Assembly (NCBI GenBank): GCA_008973525.1 | Contig: WACJ01000502.1 | Location: 434,001-498,000, forward strand | Direction of reading: 5' to 3' | From: Stenopsyche tienmushanensis | Taxonomy: Eukaryota > Arthropoda > Insecta > Trichoptera > Stenopsychidae | DNA: 64,000 bases | In this document: positions 1 to 12,297 of the stretch, in pieces | How the letters are laid out: every line of letters starts with the position of its first letter | How positions within the stretch are numbered: position 1 is the stretch's first letter | Notes under the pieces: model-generated | Told to the model about the DNA's origin: nothing | The model's database searches: none | The model's input: only the letters and a program-made list of their open reading frames with translations | Translations under genes and position numbers: made by a program

Positions 1-96
1 AACAAGGTCGTCTAGAGTAGTTTTTCACTATCTCCAGAGGAAAAATACTCAGTCTTTACAAATTTCCCATACTCGATGCATTCATCTAGGTGGCCC

Positions 97-236
97 GCTG
101 GGTAAGCATTCTAAATGAAGTTCGGAGATCATGCTACCTTCAATATCGAGTGAACGAGGAGGTGAATGTATGACACAGACGAATTGGATTTAACCCCTTC
201 CTGTGTATGAATATTGAGGAGACTTAGTCCAGCAAT
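97..236 (+). repeat. Non-LTR retrotransposon 3' tail, copy 1
   Basis: This stretch matches the sequence near 11310-11410: both share CATGCTACCTTCAATATCGAG-like and GGTGAATGTATGA blocks, then CTTCCTGTG, then a GAATATTGA/GGAAATTGA block followed by GAG. Copy 2 continues into an ATGATGATG run, so this is the 3' untranslated end of a LINE-type element; RTE, CR1 and Jockey clades cannot be told apart here. No reverse transcriptase reading frame is attached. The copy lacks the triplet tail and stops at about 236. The first 96 bases may belong to the same element but do not align convincingly with the other copy. Confidence 0.6.
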
Positions 237-1490
237 CAAAAGATTAAAATAACATTCCATTTATCTTATTTATGTTCATTTCTTTTCAAGCGTTGAGTGA
301 TCATATGATCACGTTATATCTTTCCATTGTTGTATTATTATTTTATCGCATTGTCCCCCAAATTTCAAGCGAATTAAATCCATATTATATCATAAGAAGA
401 CATTTAATTATATGAATGCCTAAAGATATTCTAGAATCAACAGTGGAAGAAGACACCAATGAAGCAAATTAATTGAAAACGGCATCTGAAACAACCAGAA
501 GTTATTTCACTGAAAGAAGTACAAAATTTAAAAGAAATTTTAATAAGTACTTAGCTCCATCCAATAAAAAATGATGAAGATCTCTTCTTCCATATTTTGC
601 AAAAAATGAGTATAAAACACAAGATGCTTCTAAAGAAAACCATATACAGGAAATATTTTGCCAATATATATCTTGGCTTAGTGGTGATTAGTAGGGCATA
701 TGGAATGTTAATGATTATCATTATTTGGATAATAAATTAGTAATCCAATGACGGTTGTCACATGGCCATTTCTTATTAATATTTATGTAAGTATAAATAA
801 TATTATTTTATAGTATTTGACGAGAAGCTGAACTTATATATTTGATTATAACATAATGGATTTTTGAACGATTAAGTGTAGTTGGTGATTTCTGATTTTG
901 TACACGTAGCATTTGCTTCTATCAGTTCTCTTCCTTTCATCTTTTGTATTCATCAGAGGTACATTTGATTCAATATGCCGTATTTTTTTCGTGACTGAAG
1001 CACCAGAATTCAGGCAGTAGACAGCGTTTTTCTGATAAGCTACCATGATAGGTGTCGATCACTTACGTAATCAGAGTCTATTGTGTGAATTTCAATGCAA
1101 TTTTCAACAGTTTATGTCGCCATTCGACTATTTATTTGCAAGACCAAAAAATGACTTTTATTATAGCAATTGTTATTTTGATAAGGAATAAAATTATGTT
1201 TTTGACTGTGGATTTATTGTTGCCTTTTCAATCTTCGGAGCCAACGTTAACACGCGATCCAATAAAGCAACAAAAACAATGGAACATGATTAAACAAAGG
1301 GATAGCAGTGGGATGCTGTTCAAGCTATCAAATTTGGCTTAAAATTATTTGCGCAGTATAATTTAATTTAAAATCGCCTATACATTTTGTATTTTGAGAA
1401 TCATGTAATGCGTAAGCTTAGAATCTCAAGGAAAGTGTTGCAAAGAGTAGTCCCCGAGTAATTCGTAAAATAAGAGTGATAATCACCAGT
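237..1490. other. AT-rich spacer without recognisable genes
   Basis: Strongly AT-rich DNA with scattered short reading frames on both strands. A 17-codon frame beginning at 417 and the broken frame after it (about 477-620, lysine/serine-rich) resemble nothing I know. A 96-codon frame at 1052-1342 also has no recognisable motif and looks like chance. Confidence 0.5.
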
Positions 1491-1860
1491 AAAAATTTGC
1501 CTCGAATACAAATTAGCCTGTATAGCGTCAACGTTATCGGGTTAATCGCCAACCAGAACTTTATTCTGTAAAAAGTTTATTTTAACTGCCCCCTTGTTGT
1601 CAAAGGGTTTATCTGGGTTTTCTCACAGTAGAATGTGCTTACGGCAAGTGCTCTAAAGACACGCCGCCAAGGAAGAGACTTGTAATGTCTTACATATTAC
1701 AACACATTTTGTCGACTTCGTTAAACTTGGCGTTTATAAAAGACTTGATATATTTATAAGATCCCGAAAATAAATCAGGAAGAAAGTTGTACAAAGACAA
1801 ATTTATCCTCATTAAATCGATAAACTGTGCCTTCTCCGGGGAGTTCTTATGTACTTACTT
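1491..1860. other. Moderately GC-richer block, function unknown
   Basis: Base composition is more balanced than in the flanks and the block lacks recognisable repeats. It holds no open frame of note. It resembles, in a weaker form, the other GC-richer islands of the window. Confidence 0.25.
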
Positions 1861-2580
1861 TTTTTGAAACTTCCCTTGTATTGTACTAATGATGATATAA
1901 ATTATTCAGAATATGTAAGCGTGCTTGATGATGTTTGAACAATGTCTGGCTAATTTACGTGGAAAACTCTTCATCGTTAGAATGGAATAATATTTGGACA
2001 ACTTTTACTTTTATTTCATACACAAAAAAATAGTTAGTATTATAAATACATTTACAATCTTTAAATTAACGTCTTAAATCAGAATAAATCCGATAGTATT
2101 CAGTAAAATATTAATAATTCCGATTATTCAAAATTATTAGCACTGACAAAATTTATTCCACATTTAGAATTAGTACCCAAATCCCCAGTAGCCAATATTT
2201 TAGCCAATGTTCTTATATAGTCAATATTTTAGCAAGGAATTAATATTGTGGTTAATGATTTTTAATATATGTTATGGGTTAGTGTTAATGTAGGTTACTT
2301 ACACGTTCTTCTCGGAAATATATGAACAATTTAACATATGTTATATAAATGTATACATTTTGGAAACTGTTTTATTATTGGCTTCCCACGAATTTCCATT
2401 AGTTAATAAGTGTAAATAATCTAATAATTATTATATTTAATATTTATATAAATTTATAATAATATAGCATCATGTCATGGTGTTTCATTATCGTAGCAGT
2501 TTGACGCGCATATTTTAAATATTTGATTCATGATCTATCAAGTCGTTCTATGAACTGCAACGCTTTTACGATTTTTTTTA
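1861..2580. other. AT-rich spacer
   Basis: Long A/T runs and short direct repeats such as GCCAATATTTTAGC and GTCAATATTTTAGC near 2190-2230. No gene, RNA or element boundary could be recognised. Confidence 0.5.
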
Positions 2581-2584
2581 CATC

Positions 2585-3117
2585 CTACTTGAGTGAGGTC
2601 CGACTTACAGAGTTATCTCTCAGATAGTAAAAATTAGCACTCCTCTCTAAGGTATAACATGTCTGAATACAGAGAGAATTGCTACTGCCTTCTGTAAATC
2701 GGTAGACTATCTGGTTAAGGCTCTGCAAGATGACCCAAGCGATGAACGCGCCGAACAGGTGATAGGGTAACTCGTTTTCCTCTGAGTAGGATGAAATAGC
2801 AGATGTCTTTGGGACTATAGGTATTCGAAAGCCCCCAAAAATCAACCGCATAAACAACTGTATTCCATGTCGCTGACTCGACGTCCGGCGTTCGATCGCG
2901 AGGTGCTCTTTCGCTGTGTCAGCGGTCCGATGTGCGGACCGGTTGGACACGCAGACTTTGTGACCACTCCCTCCATGCTCAGGGCATTTAGGACATTCTG
3001 TAGTAGCTACGGGGGAAAATGTACAACCGGGGTATTCTACGACTTCTATCGAGTCGTAGAAGCCCTTTCCCCGTGGCCTGTAACACTTCAGTTCGCGAGC
3101 GAGACTCTTTAGAAATT
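2585..3117 (-). pseudogene. 177-codon open stretch, unknown; possible LINE endonuclease relic
   Basis: The frame stays open from just inside the upstream in-frame TAA (about 3118-3120) to the stop at 2585. There is no convincing ATG start: the first methionine codons lie about 90 codons in, so it is an exon, a decayed gene or chance. The amino-terminal third has a cysteine/histidine cluster, read as CPKCPEHGGSGHKVC. The middle reads LIFGGF, then SSYSEENELPYHLFGAFI, then a GSSNS block. The spacing is loosely like the GDFN...N.RG..L...I...SS.ID arrangement of non-LTR retrotransposon endonucleases, but the GDFN aspartate is absent and the match is weak. Base composition is much more GC-rich than the flanks, which by itself lengthens chance frames. 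An 81-codon frame on the opposite strand overlaps it. Confidence 0.28.
3035..3061. repeat. Perfect 10-bp inverted repeat
   Basis: TTCTACGACT and AGTCGTAGAA are separated by seven bases, giving a perfect 10-bp stem. A second GC-rich hairpin (GGTCCG, five-base loop, CGGACC) lies at 2924-2940 in the same block. Function unknown. Confidence 0.7.
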
Positions 3118-3120
3118 AAA

Positions 3121-6100
3121 CTTTCCCACATACAATCTATCTATAAATTAATGTATATTTTAAAGTACTATTTATGTATGAATTAGTTTTAATGTAAATA
3201 TCTATTAATATACATTTCTAGCTTTAAGTAAATTCATTATTTAGTTAAATCCCTCCTGCGTTTAGCGCGCAAGTGGTCTCAAGAGGTTGAGAAAGAGCAA
3301 GTCCTTGCAGTTATGCTTGTATTAACTTTTGGTTTTGCACTATTATGTGCACTTTCGTTGAAAGAGCTGATATGGACATGATTAACGAATCTAAGAAACA
3401 GCTCAGATCAAAGGAGGGTCAGGTCATATATTTTATTTGAATAAAAGAGTTCAGTGATTTATTGTATTTACACAAAGATAAATTAATGTAAATATCTCGA
3501 TCAATAAAAATGCATGACCAGTAAATTTGAGGGTAGAAATTCTTAAAAGAACTCAATTTGAAGCCAAAGTCTACTTTTTCAAATTGGGGTAAAAGTAATA
3601 TATTGTTCAATAATAACTTTTTTCTTCTTAATTTCCTATAGACAAAAATCCAACGCACTTATTGAGTAAGGTATTCGAGAAGTTAGGCAATTTAAGAAAA
3701 CCATCATCTTGGGGGAAGGCTATAGTAAATGGGAGCAGTTTGGAATATTGTTAAATGTAAAATATTTATTGTTAATGCAAGACCAAGTTAAGATAAAAAA
3801 ATATGGTTATTTTTAAAAAAAATACTTGACGTTAAAATTATAACTTAAAACACTGTTGAAAATTTGAAGCTGCTCGCAATATTTGATGACAGGAGATGAA
3901 CCACAGGCATAATAAAGTTATGTTGAGTCCAGAATAAAGCCCATGCAGGAATAGAAAATGTGCAGGAAAGGTAATTTTTGGGATAATAATGAAGTTTTAC
4001 TCTTAGAATTTATGCCACAAAAGTTTTTTTTTGTAAAAAGATTTCATATATAAGAATAATTCTAATAATGCTAGGAAATATCTTTGTAGGATTTCAGATT
4101 TTCATTAATTAATATGAATTCCAGCTAGTAAATAATTTACTATAGAATATAGATCTAGCTCTCTTGGATAATTTTCTGTTTTATTTTCAATTTAAAAAAA
4201 TTAAGACGAAGGATGTTTTTATTTAATCTGGTAAACAATTGAAGTTCCTCAATGAAGATGGAATAATGAATTAATGGTTTACAGTATTGAAAATGAATCA
4301 TTTCGAGGTCTTCATATCCTTAGTTTTTAATATGTCCTCAGATAATTTGTTTAAGCTCATAAATAAATAAAAGTGAAATTAATTAAATTACAACTGGATA
4401 ATCTAAAATATGATTAGCTTTATGAAATAAGTACACACCCTTAAGATATCCAAGACAAAAGATGTTCATGCAATCTAAAATTGTTCTTAAGATTGGAATA
4501 TATTATTTTCTGAAATGGAAAAATCTAATATATTTTACAGCAATACATTATTACAATTTTATAAAGCCTTTGTGCTCGTTTTTCATTCTATTCATTTTAT
4601 TCTATTTTCATGATTAAAAATACGCCATGAGCTTGCTCTATAAACTATAAATGAATTCAAAGTGAAAAATTGTCGACGTTGCAATAAAATAACACATTGG
4701 ACTGAAAACTCAATTTAACTCTTTATGCTCGCGGATTTTTATCGCTAAAAGTAGAATAAATTTAACATACGCTTACTATTTTTGACAGAGGGTGGCAATA
4801 ATATTTCCAAGCTTTTAGCCAAAATCCAATATTCGAAATCAATTCGATTGGTTAATGGTGCAGTGTTTATTCAATTTCGATTGGAAATAAAGCAATGCAA
4901 TGACGTTGTATGATTTTCAGGTGCTATAAATAAGAATTCAATTTATCTTTCGACTCTATTTATTCTCATTTAAGGTGGAACGCCCACCAGCAGCTACCCT
5001 GCTGAAAAAAGGCTGTCAAAACCTATGAGACGTCGTTTATTAAAATGAGATGTTTTTTGAATTTTATTATTCATCTCAAAGAGCGTTTTTTGTGGAATTT
5101 TGCCAGATTTACCTGGCGATAATCAAAGCAAAACGCTTTAAATTAATGAAGATTACTTTGTAAATTGAATTGATGTTTGCATTTTATTTTTAGGAAAATT
5201 AATATTGCGCATTTTCTCAAGCTTAATAAATATTTTTCTCTGAGTATACTTCGTAATAAATTGAATTATTATTTTTGATTTCCATTAAAGAAAATTTCAT
5301 ACATAAATAAAACTTTTTCATTGAGCATTAATTTCAGTAACAATAGGTCTTTTTCTGAAAATATTCTCAAACAGTTCAAAGAAGAGGTGATTTAAAAAAA
5401 CTTTGGATAATCTGTTATCTATTCAAATATAATGTTAGGATAGAGGATAGGATTTTTTCCTACCCATAGATTTTCTCCTAACCATATTCTTATTTTTGTT
5501 TAATCATATGTGCGAGAAAATCGAAAACAACCACAAGAATAAGACAAGAAATATATGTGACACTGACATATTATTCACAACTAAGTGCTTAAACAATTGA
5601 ACGTGGATTAGCTTTCATTATGGATTTTAAAAGTTCATCACTAATGACGATTTTTAACCTTCCTCGAGGCTCATTGTTGAGATTTATATTACTGAAGCGA
5701 AAATTTTGTACCACTTTAGGATTATTCTCTCACAAATTGACCCTTTTCCAAAAGTTCTGTTGATATTTATATCTGATTTTGCTGCGTTGTATCCCAATTT
5801 GAACTCATCCAAAAAAAGTAAGCGGAAATCTTTTGTTGATATCATCCTTTTGAAAACCATATAAAATAATATAAATAGCAATAATGAGTCCATATTTAAT
5901 TAAAGTCTATATATAGGATCTTCGCCAATTTTAAATAGTCGAACTTGAAAAATATTGCACAAATACCTTTTCAATAACCATCGATCTTTGATTAACGGAT
6001 ATTCCGAATCTTCATGTTATACTATGTAATAATTTTAAGAGTCATCTTGATTTTAGTTTGTGCTTCAACCCCACTTTATAAACTTTTTTGAACAAAAGTT

Positions 6101-6280
6101 TGGTGATTTAAGCCAAAATAAAACCAACGGCGATGGGTTGAACATAATTGAATAAATATTTCTATTGTAGGGTGTTTCAAGATGGATTTGAAAAATCTAA
6201 ATTTTGATCGACGTAAATGTAAATGTAAAATGTTGGGTCATGTTGTATCACCTGCTTTTCTTGTAAAGTGGGGTCTCCCT
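3121..6280. other. AT-rich spacer
   Basis: About 3 kb of AT-rich DNA with homopolymer runs. Short frames (79 codons at 3419-3658 minus, 69 codons at 5684-5893 minus) have compositions typical of chance frames and no motif I recognise. A slightly GC-richer patch lies near 4975-5040. Confidence 0.5.
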
Positions 6281-6284
6281 CTTT

Positions 6285-6730
6285 ATTGTCCGGTGTTGTA
6301 AAGCACTAAGTGGCCTCGGCCATTGTGACACCCGATTCTTGGGGCAAGGGTTCAAATTGCGGGCAACGTGTTATTTCGTTGAAATTTCCTGGTGGCTTTT
6401 TCTCCGGCCTCAGGTGTTGCGGTCACCCTGTGCTGACGACAAAAGACAGGAAACGCCCAAGAAAGAACCAATTACCGGAGAGATTAATTTCATTTTCCCT
6501 AACAAAGTTCTCGGGGTATGTAAAGCCATTTGTCCGGGGCGGCCGCGTGGCCCCCAGAGCGGCGTCCTGAATAACAATCGAGTTGTCCCTGGCATTTCTT
6601 TTATCAGTGACACTCCTCCTTCCACGATTTGTCGGCTGTTTTTCTACCACTTGGCGCCGGGGCGGCAGGAATAAGAGTTCCGAAGCGGGTCACGTACCGC
6701 TGATAGCGCTAGGGAATCTGAGCGAATGAA
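6285..6730. promoter_or_regulatory. GC-richer island, candidate regulatory DNA
   Basis: An abrupt rise in G+C between AT-rich flanks. Four overlapping frames of 71-111 codons on both strands reflect the shortage of stop codons and do not look like protein. It contains GGGGCGGCCGCGTGGCCCCC-like GC clusters and no repeat seen elsewhere in the window. A conserved cis-regulatory element is one possibility; there is no direct evidence of function. Confidence 0.3.
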
Positions 6731-7858
6731 TTTTTAAACACACCGACGTTCTTATATGATTTTATTCCTCGGACACGCACAACACTGCCGCTCCTACCTA
6801 TTCCTGGAATAACGTATCAAAGGTAGCTCTTTAAATCATTGATCACCACTTTGTAAACTTTTTGTGTTCGGGAATAGCCGATGTCCGATGATCGGCTTAT
6901 ATTTTATGCATATATCCTTGAAAATATGGATAAATGCTGCTTCCGCTGAGCATGCTTTGAATTAAATATATGCTTAAAACAAAGAAGATTTCAACGATGG
7001 AATCCCAAAATATTGAAGAAAATCCTGTTACATATTTTTTAAGATTAGAGACACAATCTCATAAAATTTGCATTGAATATCCGAGAAATTGAAATTGGGC
7101 TTATTTTTCATTATATGGAGTATTGCTTAAATATGAGTGGTTGATTTTAATTTTCCTGTTGTTTTCCATATGTTAAAATAAGATCAGGTTGTTTGAATAT
7201 AAATTTAAAATAGGAGAAAAGTTTTGAGTGATCAACCAGAGTATAAATTTTTAAAAAAGATATGTTAATTATTGTTGCAAATTAGTTATTATTAAATATC
7301 TGACTTTATTAATCTTCTCAATGATTGCCCTTTCAGAAATAAGAAATCAAATTAAAATTAGAACGAGACGTTCTATCAGAAACATCAATACTATTTAAAA
7401 ATCTGTATGCTGATAATTTTTACGTAATTTGGATCTAAACAATTATACAAGTACAAAAACTAGCTCACTTCACAAAAATATTGATAAAGATATACTACAA
7501 AAAGTTCCAATTTAATTGGGCTAGAATTTGGAGGGAATTACTTAAAGATTATTATCAAAATGTATTTATTGAAAAAATATACCTATTGATGAGGATAACG
7601 ATCACACTAAACTGGGATTAAGTGAATAGGATGAGATCTATAAATTTATTCAAAAATAATCATTAAACTTGACGAAAGATGATCGAACGATCATCTAAAT
7701 TTGTTGACACAGATGATTTTTTTTTTGACATTTAAAATTTGAATCTAAATCATTATAATATGAGTTTTGCAAAATGGCCCTTAAAATTATTCGTTTTTGT
7801 TATTTTTTTGGTATTTTTTTAATTCAATTATGGCTAGTTACTATATAATTTTTGTAAG
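6731..7858. other. AT-rich spacer
   Basis: Nothing recognisable on either strand apart from A/T runs; a poly-T of ten lies near 7719. Confidence 0.5.
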
Positions 7859-8036
7859 ATTTTTAACCTGTATGGTAGTACGGTCGCCTATTTGCGAGTG
7901 AATTTCAGTGATTCAGAAAGAGCATTCTTAGACGTTGAGCTCGAAGACAGATAGAGACGGAGAGAGTATCTTATAGGTCGGAGATTGTAAATAGGAGATA
8001 AAGACGGAGAGAATATCTTGTGTGCATTATACGATT

Positions 8037-8044
8037 GTATAGAT
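8037..8044. repeat. Left 8-bp target-site duplication
   Basis: GTATAGAT immediately precedes the element end CATAGGTTCCC and is repeated exactly at 8715-8722 after the other end. Eight base pairs is the duplication length of hAT transposons. Confidence 0.9.
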
Positions 8045-8714
8045 CATAGGTTCCCAAACTTTTTTGGGTCGTAGACCCCGTGCCATGTTTTTCGGTTTTG
8101 TGTTGACCCCCTACTTATCTGATATTGATTTTTTGAACATTTCTAATTTTAGTGAAGTTTAAGTTTTTTATAATTTTTTTTTTTTTAATTTTGTCCAAAA
8201 TTTTGGTAGATCATAATGTCAATGTCGTGCAATCTCCGTCCGTCGGTGTCTGAAAAGTTAGCAGACGACGTAACCCCGAACCATTATCGAAGGAGTTAGG
8301 TTGGGGTATGTTAGGTTGGGGTATGTGAGGTTGGGCTATGTGAGGTTGGGCTATGTGAGGTTGGGGTATGTTGAGTTGGGTTGGGGTATGTTTGGTTTGG
8401 TTAACCCAACCCAACATACCCCAACCTCACATAGCCCAACCTCACATAGCCCAACCTCACATAGCCCAACCTCACATAGCCCAACCCAACCCAACAACGT
8501 CAACCAACCCTGTCTAAAAAATATATGTCTTTATATTATAAAATAATATGATGTAAGTAAATAAGTACCAGTGTATCAGTGTATGTGTTGAGATCCACTA
8601 TCGTGAACCCCCATTTTCGTTTCATGGACCCCAATTTTTTTTTCGCTGACGTAGACCCCTTGCAGGTTGTCATAGACCCCTGGGGGTCGATATAGACCAC
8701 TTTGGGAATCACTG
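8045..8714. mobile_element. Non-autonomous hAT-type element, 670 bp
   Basis: The left end reads CATAGGTTCCCAAACTTTT. The right end read inwards is CAGTGATTCCCAAAGTGG. Both continue into blocks rich in GTAGACCCC/GTCTATGACC, making imperfect terminal inverted repeats. The element is flanked by perfect 8-bp duplications. The uninterrupted relative of the insertion site at 18.57-18.91 kb confirms that this segment is an insertion. No transposase frame is present, so movement would have needed an enzyme supplied in trans. The core is an inverted array of 15-bp repeats, giving the element a fold-back structure. Confidence 0.9.
8295..8498. repeat. Inverted array of 15-bp tandem repeats
   Basis: The left arm repeats GGTTGGG(C/G)TATGTGA about six times. 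The right arm repeats its complement, CCCAACCTCACATAG, about five times. The arms meet at GTTAAC (8400-8405). As 15 is a multiple of three, the plus strand encodes a GYVRL repeat and then a PTSHS repeat; this is a by-product of repetition, not a protein gene. A single strand could form a hairpin of roughly 90 bp. Confidence 0.9.
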
Positions 8715-8722
8715 GTATAGAT
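8715..8722. repeat. Right 8-bp target-site duplication
   Basis: Exact second copy of GTATAGAT, directly after the element end ATCACTG. Confidence 0.9.
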
Positions 8723-8940
8723 CGTTGACCCAAATTTATCGTCTAATAATGATGTGTGAATGATATATTGAAGAATCGATTTCAAGTGTATTGTTTATGT
8801 TAATCTAAAAAAATGACCGAATATTGTGCGTTATCGAGTGTTTATTTATTTATATACAAGCTTCATATACACTGCGCGGTCTTGCCAGATAAGTGCATTT
8901 GTACGGCCGATAAGTGGCGGTGAAATGAATATAATATCTA

Positions 8941-11180
8941 AAATTTTGATTATTTTAAATTAGCTCACTTACTCAAAGGGATAAATAGTAAAATATTTTA
9001 CATATTAGCTATGATTAATCATAAACATATGGCAATAAATAAAATCAGCTACAAAAGTAATGATCACAAAATATCATAAGGGAGATTCAAAACTACACTT
9101 GAATAGGTTGATTTTTCAATATAATAAATAACAAAACAAAATACTGAAGTTCTTAGGATCGATTCACAGATCATTGATCATTGTACTATTGCATTTTTAA
9201 TAAGTTTTGTAATTTTAAAAATATTATGAGGCAATTTCACAGCATAAATATGCATGAGTAAAGACTAACGACGAAAGACTTAAACATTATATCGATGGAG
9301 AAATGCATAAATTCGACCCTAAATTTATGGGGATCACATAGACATGGGATAAAAAAATAGGTCACTTCCGTCACGCAGGATGAAAAGAACGTGCTCTTCA
9401 TAAATGAGGAGTAAAGGCTTAGTTAAGAGTAGGGATGGACATTGGGACATCCAATATATGATGCATTTCATCTCAATTATATGATAAAAAAAATAATATA
9501 ATATACCAAAATATATATGGAACCTTGAATGTGAAAGATTTATAAATTTGCCTTATAAGATGATATATGGGTTTACGTGGGAAAGCATTAAATTTATTGG
9601 GAGTTCTTGCACAATTCATGTGTCAATTCTGGCTGTCAGATTTAGCTGCTGGGAATTTTGATTTTCAACACTTACACAAACTTTTGCGCTTTTCTTCTGT
9701 GTCAGGGATGAAAATTTATTGATTTATTATCCTCTTATATTTATTTACATGTATATATGTATATATATGTATTTTGCTTTATGTTAAAAAGGTATGTTGT
9801 TTGTCTGCCTGATATTTATGCAGATTCAAATGACATTTTGAAATAAATGAGTGCATTGTCAATGCAAACGCTGGGATGCATCCTGGTGTGGTTACTGTCT
9901 ACCAAGTTGCATTTGTGCAGTTCAAAAAATAAATAGAAAAAGCAGTGAATCGGAACCCAGCTGGTATGTGGGAGGTGTCTGGAAGCCATTAAGCTCTGGA
10001 AGCGGACACAATAAAAAGGAATGTTAAAATCATTAAGTGCTGGGTTGACCAGTTGCGTACCATCCTGTAATGTTCCGTTTGAAATATTGTCCCATTCTTG
10101 TACATGAGAACACTGAGGTTTATAGCGGAGGAGTTAATGTTGCTTAAATAGATACTCTATTTGATAAAGTGCTCGAAACAAGTATTTAATGCTTCAATGT
10201 ATCTTGCGCTCTTCGATTTAATCGCTTCCTCTTTGGATGTAGCCCAAACCCTATAAAAATACGCTAATTTATTTATAAGCAATAATACAGTATTTTCAAC
10301 ATTATTGAAAGACGCTTCAAGAACCGTTTGATGCTTCATATAAAATTTCTTTTAAATTCGACATCAAGATAGAGTAGTGAAATGCTGATTATATTATCGA
10401 TATATCCACAACAAAACTAATTACATTTGTAAATAACACTTTATTTTATAATGCTATTAAATTGCGCTATCAATTCTACCGATCATATCTGGCATTAACC
10501 ATGTTTTGGTCAGATTTCAATTATAAAATCGGCCATACAATTTATTCAATTTCAATTAACGATGGTTAATCAATCCGCTTTTATTCTGAACACAAAATGC
10601 ATAAAAATATACATCATAATTACATTTAGCACTTTAAAATTATGCAAATTGCTCAAATGCTGATCCAATTTACATGTAATATATATATTAGACTAAAGAG
10701 GAATTGAATGATCTAATTATAATATGGATTCATAGTAGTGTAATATCTTTTGTAACGCACTAATGGTATAGTAAATATCAATCAATATTTATACCCATAC
10801 GTGGAAATGAAATTTTAAATTTACAACGTCCTAAATGTATTCCTGCGGCCTAATCACATTTGACTACTCCTAATTACTATGCTTATACGATACTCAGTTT
10901 ATGTACTATTCATTGCTACTTTTACAAACCATGGCTTGCTTGTCACTCGCTATTTCTTATATATTCGACCCTATCCAACAATATGGAGCACGATGAATCT
11001 TACCGGTTCGGTGCCAAGAAGCTTTAGGAATAGCACAAGGACAAGAAGAACACCAAATATACGGCCTTGAGGAGAAGTATATGAAGAACTTCACTTTGCA
11101 ACGTTAACAGCATTATTTTCTGTTAACTTCTATATCGTTTTGAAATCGTCGAACTGAGAGGGTCAACCTGAAATACGAAA
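8941..11180. other. AT-rich spacer with a slightly GC-richer part
   Basis: Mostly AT-rich. Between about 9850 and 10130 the composition is more balanced and includes several AATAAA-like hexamers, but no open frame. (TATATG)-like runs lie near 9750-9775. A 63-codon frame at 10879-11070 has no recognisable motif. Confidence 0.45.
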
Positions 11181-11189
11181 GTACGTATG

Positions 11190-11454
11190 TCTTCACCTTA
11201 GCCCGGCAACGCCCTAGCGAGGAAAGGAGGGATTGGACTCTGCACTCCAGAAAGCCCTTTCCAATAGAATCAAAATACCTGCTGGATGAGCGTTCGAAAT
11301 GAAACTCGGTGGTAATGCTACCTTCAATATCGAGCGAATGATGAGGTGAATGTATGATACAGACGTGATGGCTGTAACTCCTTCCTGTGAATGGAAATTG
11401 AAGAGGCCCATAGTTCTGCAGTGGACTGTTTGTGGCTGCACTATGATGATGATA
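11190..11454 (+). repeat. Non-LTR retrotransposon 3' tail, copy 2
   Basis: The best preserved copy of the family. It contains GGAGGGATTGGACTCTGCAC, the block shared with position 97-236, then AGTTCTGCAGTGGACTGTTT and GTGGCTGCACT, ending in ATGATGATGATAAT. A short triplet tail is typical of several LINE clades that lack poly(A). Frames of up to 118 codons on the minus strand are antisense shadows of this tail. Confidence 0.75.
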
Positions 11455-12290
11455 ATTAATTGTTGGCAAGGGAGGCAGCGATCAAAATTTTGGACCCATT
11501 TCTACAAAACTATTTTTTGTTTTAGTCAGTATTCATATAATGTAAATCAGAAATGTTATATTTTACTTAAATTTTAACTAGTTTAAAACACCAGCATTAA
11601 ATTAAAATCCCCAAAGCTGCTTTTTTGTTTACAAGTATATATATTGTCTTTTTAAGGAGTTGATTAATTATCACAAGCTTTCCTGCTTGATTTTTACATG
11701 TCATAATCAAGATAATACAGAGGGCATGATTCAAGACGATTGAAAATATTTTCAATATCATCAATGTATTAGCAATGGTTTTAGGCAACAGATAGATAAT
11801 GATTTATTTGAATTATTAAGTGCATTTATCTCTGAGACACCTAATCAAGGGAATCTGCCAGCTGGTTGGAGATTCACATTATGCAAATACAAACCTCAAT
11901 ACAGCGCTTGTGCAAATAATCAGATTAAATTACAACGCTGCACGTCACAGCTCGAGGTTGATATTTGACGATGATGAAGTTCCATTAACATTGAAATTGT
12001 TATTTTTATTCCAGAAAGTGAATAGTGATTAACCAAATTTAAAAAAAAGCGTTGAACAGGTTGATAATCGATTCGATTATTAATAAATTCGGACTTTGGA
12101 GAATTTGGGCTTAATTTAGATCAATCTAACTTTAAGGGCTCATCTCACTTTGACGGCCCAAAAAATAGGTAACTTTTAATATTTTTTTCATAGTAAGTAC
12201 ACCGTATAATGAAATGAATATTTTAAAGATTTGTTAGGGCACTCTTACATAATATATATATATGTACATTATTTCGTTTTTAAAACATCA
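11455..12290. other. AT-rich spacer
   Basis: No recognisable gene. A 70-codon frame at 11820-12032 plus has no motif I know. Confidence 0.45.
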
Positions 12291-12297
12291 AAATGGC

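Larger units (their letters stand above)
7860..8940 (+). repeat. Interspersed repeat family B, copy 1 (split by a hAT element)
   Basis: The segments at 7860-8036 and 8723 to about 8940 together match, as one continuous unit, the reverse complement of 18570-18907. Shared blocks include TTTAACCTGTATG at the left edge, TATTTGCGAG, a GAC.GAGAGA block, ACGATTGT.TAGATC, CCCAAATT.ATCG, and GTGTTTATTTATTTA towards the right. The left edge is sharp and the right edge is diffuse. A TGTATG start and the AT-rich GTGTTTATTTATTT block would suit a solo LTR, but no coding region or paired LTR is visible, so the class is open. Inside it a GACGGAGAGA block is duplicated about 66 bp apart. Confidence 0.7.

Noticed and set aside
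4714..4735. piggyBac terminus (TTTAACTCTTTATGC)
   Set aside because: It deviates from CCCTTT and has no subterminal repeats or partner.
6340..6365. Possible tRNA or SINE B box (GGGTTCAAATTGC)
   Set aside because: No cloverleaf pairing and no proper A box upstream; the rest of the block matches no SINE in the window.
8295..8498. CRISPR-like array or repeat-protein gene (GYVRL/PTSHS repeats)
   Set aside because: Units are contiguous without spacers, invert at the centre and lie inside a hAT element; the reading frames are by-products of a 15-bp period.
11113..11469. 118-codon minus-strand gene
   Set aside because: It is antisense to the untranslated tail of a LINE present in several copies.
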